This document shows, in pieces, positions 23,691 to 32,764 of a stretch of DNA of 64,000 nucleotides; the stretch's first letter is position 1; every line of letters starts with the position of its first letter. Source of the stretch: Cervus elaphus (lineage: Eukaryota > Chordata > Mammalia > Artiodactyla > Cervidae); assembly GCF_910594005.1 (NCBI RefSeq), contig NC_057817.1, positions 31,969,001 through 32,033,000 on the forward strand, written 5' to 3'. Under the pieces are notes generated by a model that searched no databases, was not told where the DNA came from, and was given only the letters and a program-made list of their open reading frames with translations. The position numbers and the translations under genes are program-made.

Positions 23691-25254
23691 CGAACATCTT
23701 TTTTAGACTAAGGTTGAGACAAAAGTAATGCAACCTTGACACACACAATTCTTTGTCAATTGTTCTGGTTCCAACACTACTTGTCCCCAAACGCCCTCTA
23801 CTTAAAGGGTGGCAGAGAGAAACACGGCAATAAATCTTTAATTGCTGCAGATCAAATGTTAACGTGTAGTCTAATGCAGTAAGATAACAAGTGATTAGAG
23901 GGGAGACTATTATTAATCACAAAGCAGGAATTGTATCTCCTCACATTCAGGGCTTTATTCCTCACATTCAGGGTTTATTTCAAGGAAATAACCCAGCTGT
24001 AGGCACCAAATCAGCCTCTCTAATCGGCTAGATTGCACTGTTACAACTGACAGGGTATATGGTATCAGTCCAAAGTTTAAGCCTCATGAAGTAGGGGAGA
24101 AGATGAGGGGGTGAAAATGATGTAGAAATATGTGTTTCTCTAGAGTTCCAGCTCCAACATGGAGGAAATGGTTGAATTACTTCAATCATTATTGAAGTAA
24201 TTCTAGGAAGTAACGGTGGAGATTTTGACATTTGCTTTTGGAATTCATTTCTAATTCTTGTCAAGATCAAACATAAGTTTCTTGGGAAGAGAAGAGAACA
24301 GGGAACAGGGGTACTAAGATTACTTCAAGGACATAGAACAAAGACTCAGTTGCTGTAATTTATTTTTCTGTGTCCAGCATCCTGCTTAGCATCTCCATCC
24401 CAGCCTTGTGAGGAGGCAACAGCTGGTGTTTTCATGCCTGGGCACCTGGACTGCTTGCCTAAATGTTCTCTCTTGACCTATGCTCACCCATAGGTTTCAC
24501 TGGAAGGAAAGGCAGGGAGAATGTGGGGGAGTGTTGGCAACTGGGATGTTATTCTCCTTTCTAGGCAGGTCTAAGTCATAGATTCATTGACCATCAACCC
24601 TTGATGGCCCTCAAATTCTCCATCACTTGACAGATGAGGAGCCTGGTGATGAATATGCTACAGAGGTATGCGAAGTATGTGAAGTGAACTGGGGAGCAGA
24701 GGGAGGGCAGAAAAGAAAGACCTAGACAGGAGTAACTGACTTGTCTGGACAGAGAAGATGAGTGGGGAGGAGGAGGTTTAAAGGGTAAAGAGATAGAAAT
24801 CCCTGATGGTTTGATTCTCTTCACCACATTCTTTCTGGGCTTGGCAGCTAGCACTCAGAGGTCAGGCAACTCCTCCCTCCCAGAAACCCCAACTGAGGGA
24901 CACTTCTAGAGAATGTGGGTTGAAGGAAGGCCGTTGGTGGTGGCCAAGCTAGGAATTTAAGGGCTACCCTCCTACTCCTTGTTACCCACAAGTGGCCACC
25001 ACACCCTTTCCTGCTGGTAGCCACTGCCGGGAGAACCTGTCCTGTTTGTCTCTCTGGTTTAATCTCGTTGAAGACCTGTGGCATCAGAATATTAACAGCT
25101 GTGGTCCCAAACACACCACAGTGAATTCCACCTGGATCCTGCCTCAGGCTCTGCTTAAATAAGCCAATCAGATCAAAGTATTTAGTTTCCAACCTTCAAG
25201 AGATTCTCACACACAAAAGGTGCTTCCATTTCTCCACAAAGCAGAGAGAAGAGG
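23691..25254. other. Upstream flank, no gene
   Basis: Mixed composition, apparently unique. It holds a perfect short palindrome (listed separately). The minus-strand frames at 24594-25192 have no recognisable domain. Confidence 0.5.
24174..24203. repeat. Perfect 13-bp inverted repeat with 4-nt spacer
   Basis: GAATTACTTCAAT at 24174-24186 and its exact reverse complement at 24191-24203 are separated by CATT. It could form a small hairpin or be a symmetric protein site. No known element recognised around it. Confidence 0.9.
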
Positions 25255-25400
25255 AGGTAAATGGTGGTGGAAAGAGCAAGACCTGGATTTCGAGGAAGTA
25301 GACTTGGCCTCTAGTCCCTGCTTTGCAATTCACCAGTCGTAAACTTGAATGGGTCACCTAACTTGCTGAACTCTCTGGATCTAAATCCAGCCTCTGTGTC
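25255..25400 (+). repeat. MIR SINE, decayed
   Basis: MIR-like order: 'aagacctggatttcgaggaa', CTAGTCCCTGCTTTGCAATT and GGGTCACCTAACTTGCTGAA. Too decayed for exact ends. Confidence 0.55.
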
Positions 25401-25497
25401 CTCTAGAGCACAAGTCTCCAAGGGAAGGTATGTTACATGATCCACTGGGTACAGGCGGATGATATCAAAGCTTTCCTTTTTCATGTTTTTCTTTTCA

Positions 25498-25812
25498 ACT
25501 TTATTTACTTATTTATTTTTGGCTGTGCTGGGTCTTCATTCCTGCAAGGGCTTTCTCTAGTTACGGCTCGTGGGGGCTACTCTCTAGTTGTGGTGTGTGG
25601 GCTTCTCTTTGCAGTGGCTTCTCTTGTTGCGGAGCACAGGCCCTAGGGCACTCAGGCTTCCGTAGCTGGGCTCCAGAGCACAGGCTCAAGAGTTGGGGTG
25701 CACAGACTTATTTGTTCTGCAGCATGTGGGATCTTTCCAGATCAGGGATCAAACTTATGTCTCCTGCATTGGCAGGCAGATTCTTTACCACTGAGCCACC
25801 AGGGAAGCCTCT
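25498..25812 (-). mobile_element. Long CHR-type SINE, minus strand
   Basis: Inverted tail TTTATTTTTGGCTGTGCTGG-GTCTTCATT, body (AGTGGCTTCTCTTGTTGCGG, CTTCCGTAGCTGGGCTCCAG) and inverted head TTTACCACTGAGCCACCAGG. About 310 bp, close to full length for this type. Confidence 0.9.
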
Positions 25813-25849
25813 CATTTGCTTTTTTTATTTTTTAAAAACTAAGCATTAG

Positions 25850-25976
25850 TGGGACTACCCTGGTAGTCCAATGGTTAAGACTCCAGGTTCCACTGCAGAG
25901 GGCATGGATTCAGTCCCTGATCTGGGAACTAAAATCCCATATGCTGTGTGGCCCAAAAAAAGAAGAAAAAAAAAAA
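25850..25976 (+). mobile_element. Short CHR-type SINE
   Basis: GGGACTACCCTGGTAGTCCA, GATTCAGTCCCTGATCTGGG, ATCCCATATGCTGTGTGGCC, then an A-rich tail. Confidence 0.86.
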
Positions 25977-26249
25977 CTGTTAGTATGTTTAACATACAGA
26001 TTGACACTGCACCCTCAGTTGGTCCTCTTATCAAATGGTCCCATGTCAGGTATGTTGGGTGAGGTATCTGAGTGCAAAGGAGTGTTAGGAAAGTCAACAA
26101 AAAGTATCAAGATCATTATTTGCAACATGAATTTACATTCATTAATGTTGATGATGAATCTCACCCCAACTGTATAGTTTGATTTGAAATATGAGCTAAT
26201 GATTGAACTTTTAAAGTCATATTCATATATTCATATTTGTTGCCAATCA

Positions 26250-26575
26250 TTGTTGCTGTTCAGTTGACCTCATGAGCTGCAGCACCCCAGGCCTCCCTGT
26301 CCTTCACTATCTCCCAGGGTTTGCTCAAACTCATGTCCACCGAGTCAGTGATATTATCCAACCATCTCATCTTCTGCCGCTCCCTTTCTCCTCTCGCCCT
26401 CAGTCTTTCCCAGCATCAGGGTCTTTTCTAGTGAGTCAGCTCTTTGAATCAGGCGGCTAAAGTAATGGAGCTTCAGCTTCAGCATCAGTCCTTCCAATGA
26501 ATATTCAGGTTTGATTTCCTTTAGGATTGACTGGTTTGATCTCCTTGCTGTCCAAGGGACTCTCAAGAAGGTTTT
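26250..26575 (-). mobile_element. BovB 3' fragment, minus strand
   Basis: On the minus strand the frame includes the BovB C-terminal words RSNQSILKEI and LEGLMLKLKL followed by EKTLMLGKTEGERRK. The copy starts after the catalytic domain, so it carries no reverse-transcriptase active site. Confidence 0.9.
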
Positions 26576-28503
26576 ACAATCAGAAATGTTTAGAGACCAC
26601 TTCTTGGCTGTAGGATATGTAAAGTGATCCCTGGTGGAAGTGGAGGTGAACATCAGAAACACCAGTCTTAACAATGTCTTAACGTCAACATCTTTAAAGA
26701 CATAGGGCAATGAGGCGAATACAAAGAGGGGTGTCCATGCTCTGTGGTGTTTGTCCCAGGCCAGGGGCCAAAGGAAAAGGAAAAGAGCTGTCAACAGCCA
26801 CATCTTTCTGGAGTCGAGGCCCCAGGGAAGAGTTGTTTAATGCATTCCTGGGTGACTTACGGAATGTCCTTCCTGTTCTTCTGGAAAAAGAAGCAGGCAT
26901 GCCTAGGATGGGCCTTGTGAGGCTTCTGCTCACTGGTATGAAGAAAAGGAGATCATTGCATAATCACTTTCTGTGGAGACATTCCTCTGGGTAGAGGGGG
27001 CTTCTTTTGAAAACAGTCAGCCTTTCCCTACTGACCTCGTCAGCAGTGATGTGACGCTAAGGGCATCCTTACCTGCTCCCGGGACATCTACTCCCATACT
27101 GTAGAGCCTTTTCACCCACTGGCCTCACCAGGCTCTCCAAAATACACCTCCCTGGAGGAGCGAAATAAGAATTTCCCCAAGGGCTAAGGGATAGGGTCAC
27201 TTCATTTCCTGCTAGAGTGAACGTAGTTGCTGCAAAACTGACAGCCACAGGCCCTTGTAGGTGGGAAAGGACTCGAGCCTCTTGTTTATTCCACTGGTCT
27301 CCACAGTTGGGATGGGGGCTTGAGGAGTCATCGCTGTCTGCTGGGGTTTGGATGGGAGCCCAGCAAATACCTGGGAGCCTAGGAGAGCTCTGGAGCTGCC
27401 TCCACTGGGAGATGCGAGTGGGAGTCTCCACCTTCCTCCGTCCAGCCCCCAGGCTCCACTTCACTGTGCCAGCAGACACCATGTGTGGGCCAGCAGGCTG
27501 GCAGCCTAAGGCTCAAGGATACGGGGGCAGGTGGGAAAGACAAGTGCCAAAAGCCCCAAGGATGGAGACATGAGCTGGGCTACTGGGAATGGAGCCCTGG
27601 GGCCAGACGGATTTGGACTGAATCAACGGTGATGAGCTACTCTGTCTAGGGCAAGCCAAGTCTGTGGACACTCACTTTGTGTGGCCTTGAATGTAACACC
27701 TCCACCACTATCCTGTTCTAGGCAAGTCAGGATTCCTGACATGCCATAAAACTTCATGAGGCTGAAAGAACCCCCCCAAAGCTGGAAAATGTAGGATCTT
27801 GGTAGGATAACAGCTGAGTTAAGGCCACAAAGGCAAACATTGGGTGGATACACGCTTCCTCACTGACAACCCTGGCAGTGTGGCCTTGAATGTAGAATTC
27901 TCCAAAGCCTTAGACCCATCATGGGATTCTGAGAGTGCCCTGTGCAAGCCAGGCTGGGCTCTCAAAGCTCTTTCTGGTAATCTCATGTTGAGGGTTCTAA
28001 ATAAAGGGATCTCACAATAAAATGAATTTTTCAAACTTTAGGTCACAACCCACTGTGGATTGTGAAATCAGTTTGGTGGATCCCAAAAATAAAGACAAAA
28101 GGAAGAAAGGGACGGAGGAAGGAAGGATGGAAGGGAAAAATAATTAAAAACATTGCAGGGCATCTCTTGTTTTATAAAATGTGTGTCTGCATGGGTATAC
28201 TGAGCCATGACAAAAATTATTTCTTACTATGAGTTGCAGTTAAAAATTCAATAAAACTATCCTGGGAAGACCCTTTTGTTTGGGTTACCTTTACTGCTTA
28301 CAGTTTCTTCCATTTATTCATTCCATTTCCACCATTTGGAACATAAACAGAGAGAACAACCCTAACATAGCTTAGCAAAGATAAATAAGTTCACCTTTCT
28401 GGACTTATTTTTTTTTTAATCTATAAAACAAGAGAACTAACTGGGATGACCCGGTAGCTTTTGTTTTTATGAATCCATTACTCTGTGTCTCTCTGATGTT
28501 ACG
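26576..28503. other. Upstream flank, no gene
   Basis: Long frames overlap on both strands around 26700-27570 without domains, so no gene is called. A GGAA-rich purine tract lies at about 28100-28140. The phrase GTGTGGCCTTGAATGTA occurs twice, at about 27680 and 27878, hinting at an unrecognised old repeat. The 28030-28260 part may be a decayed DNA transposon. Confidence 0.45.
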
Positions 28504-28512
28504 GAGTTTGCT

Positions 28513-28727
28513 GAAAGTGAAAAGTGTTAGTCGCTCAGTCGTGTCCGACACTTTGCAACCCCATGGACTGTAGATCGCCAGGCTCCTGTCCTTGGAATTC
28601 TCCAGGCAAGAATATTGCAGTAGGCAGCCATCCCCTTCTCCAGAGGATCTTCCCGACCCAGGGATAGAACCCGGGTCTTCTGCATTGCAGGCAGATTCTT
28701 TACCATCTGAGCCACCAGAGAAGCCCC
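28513..28727 (-). mobile_element. Bov-tA SINE, minus strand
   Basis: AAAGTGTTAGTCGCTCAGTC, CCCCATGGACTGTAGATCGC and inverted head TTTACCATCTGAGCCACCAG. The flanks GGAGTTTGCTGA (28503-28513) and AGAGTTTTCTGA (28728-28739) look like a target duplication with two mismatches. Confidence 0.92.
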
Positions 28728-28983
28728 AGAGTTTTCTGAGTGAGTGTCTTTCTTTCATTCCCACCATACCCATAAGCTTAAAAAAAATTAAGAAGAGAAA
28801 AGGGCCCTAAAAAAGGGAAAAGCAAACAGCTAGCCTGGAGTGCTCCAGAGAGGGCTCAAAGGGCACATTTTTACCTGGAGAGCAGCCTGGAAGAGGGTAG
28901 GGCCTGGAGGGACAGATGAGAGGAAGCAGTTCCAGTATTGGGGGACAATAAAAAGAAATTGGTTAGGGATGGGGCTAACGAGT

Positions 28984-29195
28984 GCACCAGGTGGTGCAGT
29001 GGTAAAGACTCTGCCTGCCAGTGAAGGAGACGCAAGAGATATGGGTTCAACCCCTGGGTTGGGAAGATCCTCTGGGGTAGGAAATGGTAACCCATTCCAG
29101 TATTCTTGCCTGGACAATTCCATGGACAGATAAGCCTGGTGGGCTACAGTTGATAGGGTCACAAAGAGTCTAACACAAGTGTGCATACACACAGA
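28984..29195 (+). mobile_element. Bov-tA SINE
   Basis: CACCAGGTGGTGCAGTGGTA, GGTTCAACCCCTGGGTTGGG, AATTCCATGGACAGATAAGC. CTAA(C/T)GAGT at 28975-28983 and 29196-29204 is the probable target duplication. Confidence 0.9.
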
Positions 29196-29579
29196 CTAAT
29201 GAGTACATGTGCTGGGGAGTGTGATCACATGGCTAATTCTGCCAAACCCAGAACCTCTGAGTTCTCCAAGGCTGGGTTATCTAGTTTGTGGTCCAATAGA
29301 TGAAAAGCCTATAGACCTTTTTTATTTTTTATTTTTTTTTTGAGAGGCAGCATGGAACCATGGAATGTACAGAGAGATTTGCGTTCAAGTGGCTCTGTCG
29401 CTCCTTAGCTCTAAGAGCTCGTATGACTCGGCACATCAGTGGTACCATGGAGAGTATTTTCCAGCCAGCCGGACTCAGAACGTCATGATGAAGATCAAAT
29501 GAAGAGCTGTGAAAAGACACTATCAATTACTATGGAACCCTTAGTACTCATCTTCTACCACTTTTTGATAAGATTTTTC

Positions 29580-30620
29580 TGAAAGAGATGGGAATACCAG
29601 ACCACCTGACATGCCTCTTGAGAAACCTGTATGCAGGTCAGGAAGCAACAGTTAGGACTGGACATGGAACAACAGACTGGTTCCAAATAGGAAAAGGAGT
29701 ATGTCAAGGCTGTATATTGTCACCCTGCTTATTTAATTTATATGCAGAGTACATCATGAGAAATGCTGGACTGGAGGAAGCACAAGCTGGAATCAAGATT
29801 GCCAGGAGAAATATCAGTAACCTCAGATATGCAGATGACACCACCCTTATGGCAGAAAGTGAAGAAGAACTAAAAAGCCTCTTGATGAAAGTGAAAGACG
29901 AGAGTGAAAAAGTTGGCTTAAAGCTTAACATTCAGAAAACTAAGATCATGGCATCTGGTCCCATCACCTCATGGGAAATAGATGGGGAGACAGTGGAAAC
30001 AGTGTCAGACTTCGTTTTTTTCGGCTCCAAAATCACTGCAGATGGTGACTGCAGCCATGAAATTAAAAGACACTTACTCCTTGGAAGGAAAGTTATGACC
30101 AACCTAGACAGCATATTAAAAAGCAGAGATATTACTTTGCCAATAAAGGTCCATCTGGTCAAGGCTATGGTTTTTCCAGTGGTCATGTATGGATGTGAGA
30201 GTTGGACTGTGAAGAAAGCTGAGCACCGAGAAATTGATGCTTTTGAACTGTGGTGTTGGAGAAGACTCTTGAGAGTCCCTTGGACTGCAAAGAGATCCAA
30301 CCAGTCCATCCTAAAGGAGATCAGTCCTGGGTGTTCAGTGGAAGGACTGATGCTGAAGCTGAAACTCCAGTACTTTGGCCACCTCATACGAAGAGTTGAC
30401 TCATTCATTGGAAAAGACCCTGATGCTGGGAGGGATTGGGGGCAGGAAGAGAAGGGGACGACAGAGGATGAGATGGCTGGATGGCATCACCGACTCGATG
30501 GACATGAGTTTGAGTAAACTCCGGGAGTTGGTGATGGACAGGGAGGTCTGGTGTGCTGCGATTCATGGGGTTGCAGAGTCGGACACGACTGAGCAACTGA
30601 ACTGAACTGAACTGAACTGA
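29580..30620 (+). mobile_element. BovB LINE, 5'-truncated, with long reverse-transcriptase frame
   Basis: An open frame from 29588 to 30517 (309 codons) encodes the middle and end of BovB ORF2 (RTE-type non-LTR retrotransposon). It shows the GKGVCQGCILSPCLFN region, the catalytic YADD at 29828-29839 and the SWTVKKAEHR region. The endonuclease and the first catalytic Asp motif are missing, so it cannot act alone. At about 30399-30407 a 4-bp duplication (CATTCATT for CATT) shifts the frame; the normal C terminus continues in the next frame (GRQRMRWLDGITDSMDMSLS) to about 30605. The copy ends with (ACTGA)n. GATTTTT-like sequences on both sides may be the target duplication. This is dead retrotransposon DNA, not a host gene. 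Confidence 0.93.
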
Positions 30621-30624
30621 TTTT

Positions 30625-31150
30625 CAAGATGCCAGGTTCGCCTGTCTGGCCAAATAAGCACTACAAAGTGACTTCTGAGTGGTCAACTTCTTCCAGAGGC
30701 TCATGGAACTTCCTGAGGGTGTTTCAAGGTGTTGGTTGTTAGAGGTTTCCTCTTAAACTCTCTTGCCCATGAGAATAGCTGCTAGCTTTCCCATGGTGCT
30801 CTGGGCAAGGGGATCCTTTCTTTTGCTTTCATTACAAGCAGGGAATCCATCCATCAGGCTGGCAGAATCTTCCAAGGGGCACTTCCTTTCATCTGTTTTC
30901 TCAGAATGGATAGCCCATTCCCAAGGTCAATCAATCTGTGTTTCTTCTATATTTTAAAACTTTTCTCGAGAGAAAGTGTCAATAATATTCTCTTAATGAA
31001 TTGTTTCAGTGCTTAACAAACTTGACTATTCAAAGATCCTTTTTTCTTTTTAGCCTTGGTCCCTTTCTCTTGATCCAGTTATTGAGAGTTTGAGAGGGCC
31101 TGGTTATCCTACAGCCTAGCATAACTGTTTCATAAATGGATGAGGCCACT
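30625..31150. other. VDR upstream flank, no gene
   Basis: Non-coding, apparently unique sequence. Human VDR has a further upstream non-coding exon (1e) roughly in this distance range from exon 1a, but I found no segment I can match to it. Confidence 0.4.
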
Positions 31151-31475
31151 GCAGGGACAGACTTATTGAGCTTTAGAACTGCCCCTCATTGCATAGCTGT
31201 GTAATGTTGGGCAAATCACTTAACCTCTCTGTAGCTCAATGTCCCACCTGTTCAGCTTGTCCCTCTGAGCCTTGTTTCCTCCTCTGTAAAAAGCCATCTT
31301 CCCTGCCTAAAGGGGGGTACCATCTGGTGGATGACTTCCTGGGCATCTCTATTATAGAACATTAGGTTGTAATTACTATTTATACATTCTCCCACTGGAC
31401 AGTGAGCCCTAAGGAGGGAACCACATCCTTTTCGGCTCTTCTCTAGCATCTACAGCGGTGCCTAGCACATAGCCA
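31150..31475 (+). repeat. MIR followed by L2 3' fragment
   Basis: MIR-like AGCTGTGTAATGTTGGGCAA and CACTTAACCTCTCTGTAGCT (about 31190-31240), then L2-like 'ctcccactggacagtgagcc' and GGTGCCTAGCACATAGC (about 31385-31475). Confidence 0.6.
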
Positions 31476-32224
31476 TTCACATTTTCTAGGGCGAATTTTC
31501 CGCATCCACCTACAATTCCAGGACTCAGATGTACTTTTCACCTCCTTCCATCTCTTCACACCAAGGTCGCCTGGCATGGTTGGGTGGGTGGTGGTGGGGC
31601 TCAGGGCCCAGGGAACCTGAGATTCAGCTTGCCTGGATGACGTTCGCGCCGGGCCAAGTACGTGGTCAGCCGTGGTCACGCCTGAGGGGACATGGAGTAG
31701 GGATGACAGTGCAAGTCCAGACTTGACTTCGGCCCTGTTTTCCTTCGCTCTTTTAGTGTGTGGGATCGGGCTGAGCTCCCTGGCGCTCGGCTGGAGTAGC
31801 GCGACGGCGGCTGGCCCCCAAGATCCCTCTAGAGCGTTGGGAGAAGCGCTTGTGCCGGCTGCAGGCGCCCCTGTCCCCCATCCCGAGACCAGCAGACGAC
31901 GGAGACGTCCTGGCCGGGTCATCCCAGGTGGGGGTGACGCACCTGGAGGAGGTGTCCGCAGAGAGTTGGGTAGAACCACGACAACGGGAGGAGAGGGGAA
32001 GCATCACGAATTATCGCAGGCAGACTCGTGGATCTGCACACGTATAACCATCGAAAGCTCTCGCTCACGGAGGGCAGAGCTTGCCTGGCCCCATGGACGG
32101 CAGTCCTGGACAGTCTATACTGGGCAGGCTCCCAGGAGAGAGTGCGGTGGTTGATTCCGAGTCAAGATGGTTGCAGCGCGGTTGCAGCGCTTGGCAAGTG
32201 AAGACCGGACCTGTGGGTGGGGCC

Positions 32225-32266
32225 GGGGCGGGGCCGAGGCGGGGGCGGGGCACGCGGGGGCGGGGC
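32225..32266 (+). promoter_or_regulatory. VDR: Cluster of three perfect GC boxes (Sp1/KLF)
   Basis: GGGGCGGGGC occurs exactly at 32225-32234, 32242-32251 and 32257-32266, all in the same orientation. It lies about 90-130 bp before the exon-1a donor, a position expected for a core promoter. The same G runs could form G-quadruplexes on the + strand. Confidence 0.88.
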
Positions 32267-32299
32267 CAGGTGCTGGGTTGCCTCCGCCTGTCAAAAGGC

Positions 32300-32356
32300 A
32301 GCCGCGGAGCCCGGGGCGCCGGGAGCTCTGAGCAGCGTGCCCACCCGCAGGAACAG
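32300..32356 (+). other. VDR: VDR exon 1a (non-coding first exon), 3' end
   Basis: The segment ending CAGCGTGCCCACCCGCAGG-AACAG resembles the end of human exon 1a as I remember it (CAGCTTGTCCACCCGCCGGC...CCAG). It is followed by GT at 32357, so the donor is AACAG/GTTCGC. It lies inside the CpG island just after the GC boxes. The distance to the start codon (about 24.8 kb) is similar to human. The transcription start is not visible from sequence; the left limit given here is nominal. The exon supplies only 5' UTR to the standard receptor mRNA. Confidence 0.7.
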
Positions 32357-32654
32357 GTTCGCACCCGGGAACGGTGGGGCGGGGGGTCCCAGGATCGGGG
32401 TTAGCCGGCGCAGGGTTGGGGGCTTCGGGAGTTCCGGACCTCAGTGCCCCGGAACAAGCACTAGAGTCTGGGCAAACTTGGCGACTGAGAACTGGGCTGT
32501 CGTGCCGTAAGGCTGGGGCACTGAGGGGATCCTGAGGTCTGAGAAAGACCCGAAGTTCGTGCCAGGCTGGCACGGCGAGCGGCGAGCTCCTCGGCGCTCA
32601 AACAGCCGAACGCAGAAATGCTCCTCCGGCAGGGTGCTCCGCACTTGAGCAGTA

Positions 32655-32762
32655 AGAAGCGTTTGTGTCCTTCCCCAGTCTGGGCGCCTTGGCGTGAGCG
32701 GGAGGAATAAGACAGGGAAGGATTGGCTCTCGGAGGTGCTGAGGTCTTCTGGGGGGTGGGGG
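32655..32762 (+). other. VDR: VDR exon-1d-like segment with lost upstream start codon
   Basis: About 300 bp after exon 1a, the text GGGCGCCTTGGC followed by GGAGGAATAAG closely matches human exon 1d as remembered. In human the codon after CTTGGC is ATG and starts the long isoform VDRB1. Here it is GTG (32694-32696). The frame after it is open and still similar: RNKTGKDWLSEVLRSSG against human RNKKRSDWLSMVLRTAG. A GT donor may lie at 32763-32764 within a G-rich run (GGGGGG/GTGTGT), but this is uncertain. If the segment is still used as an exon it would be non-coding here. Confidence 0.65.
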
Positions 32763-32764
32763 GT

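Larger units (their letters stand above)
31640..32720 (+). promoter_or_regulatory. VDR: CpG island: VDR promoter region
   Basis: CpG dinucleotides are frequent through this kilobase and rare on either side, which is the pattern of a CpG-island promoter. The island contains the exon-1a-like and most of the exon-1d-like segments. No TATA box is seen near exon 1a, while GC boxes are clustered at 32225-32266. At its left edge TGACGT (31638-31643, a CRE half site) overlaps TTCGCGCC (31643-31650, E2F-like). Known biology: the main human VDR promoter lies at exon 1a, is TATA-less and GC-box driven. The extent was judged by eye, not by a computed CpG ratio. Confidence 0.82.

Noticed and set aside
23700..23745. 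Mariner-like phrase AGGTTGAGACAAAAGTAATG
   Set aside because: Resembles a mariner end, but I found no inverted partner or TA flanks; too short to call.
26710..27573. Overlapping 94-137-codon frames on both strands
   Set aside because: Frames on both strands without domains or splice context; chance frames.
29588..30517. 309-codon reverse-transcriptase frame as a domesticated host gene
   Set aside because: It is a 5'-truncated BovB with a frameshift, 3' end repeat and no sign of selection. Other copies in the window show the same family.
31443..31979. 178-codon minus-strand open frame in the CpG island
   Set aside because: GC-rich DNA has few stops, and equally long frames exist on the other strand and phases. 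No domain, and the region is explained as a promoter.
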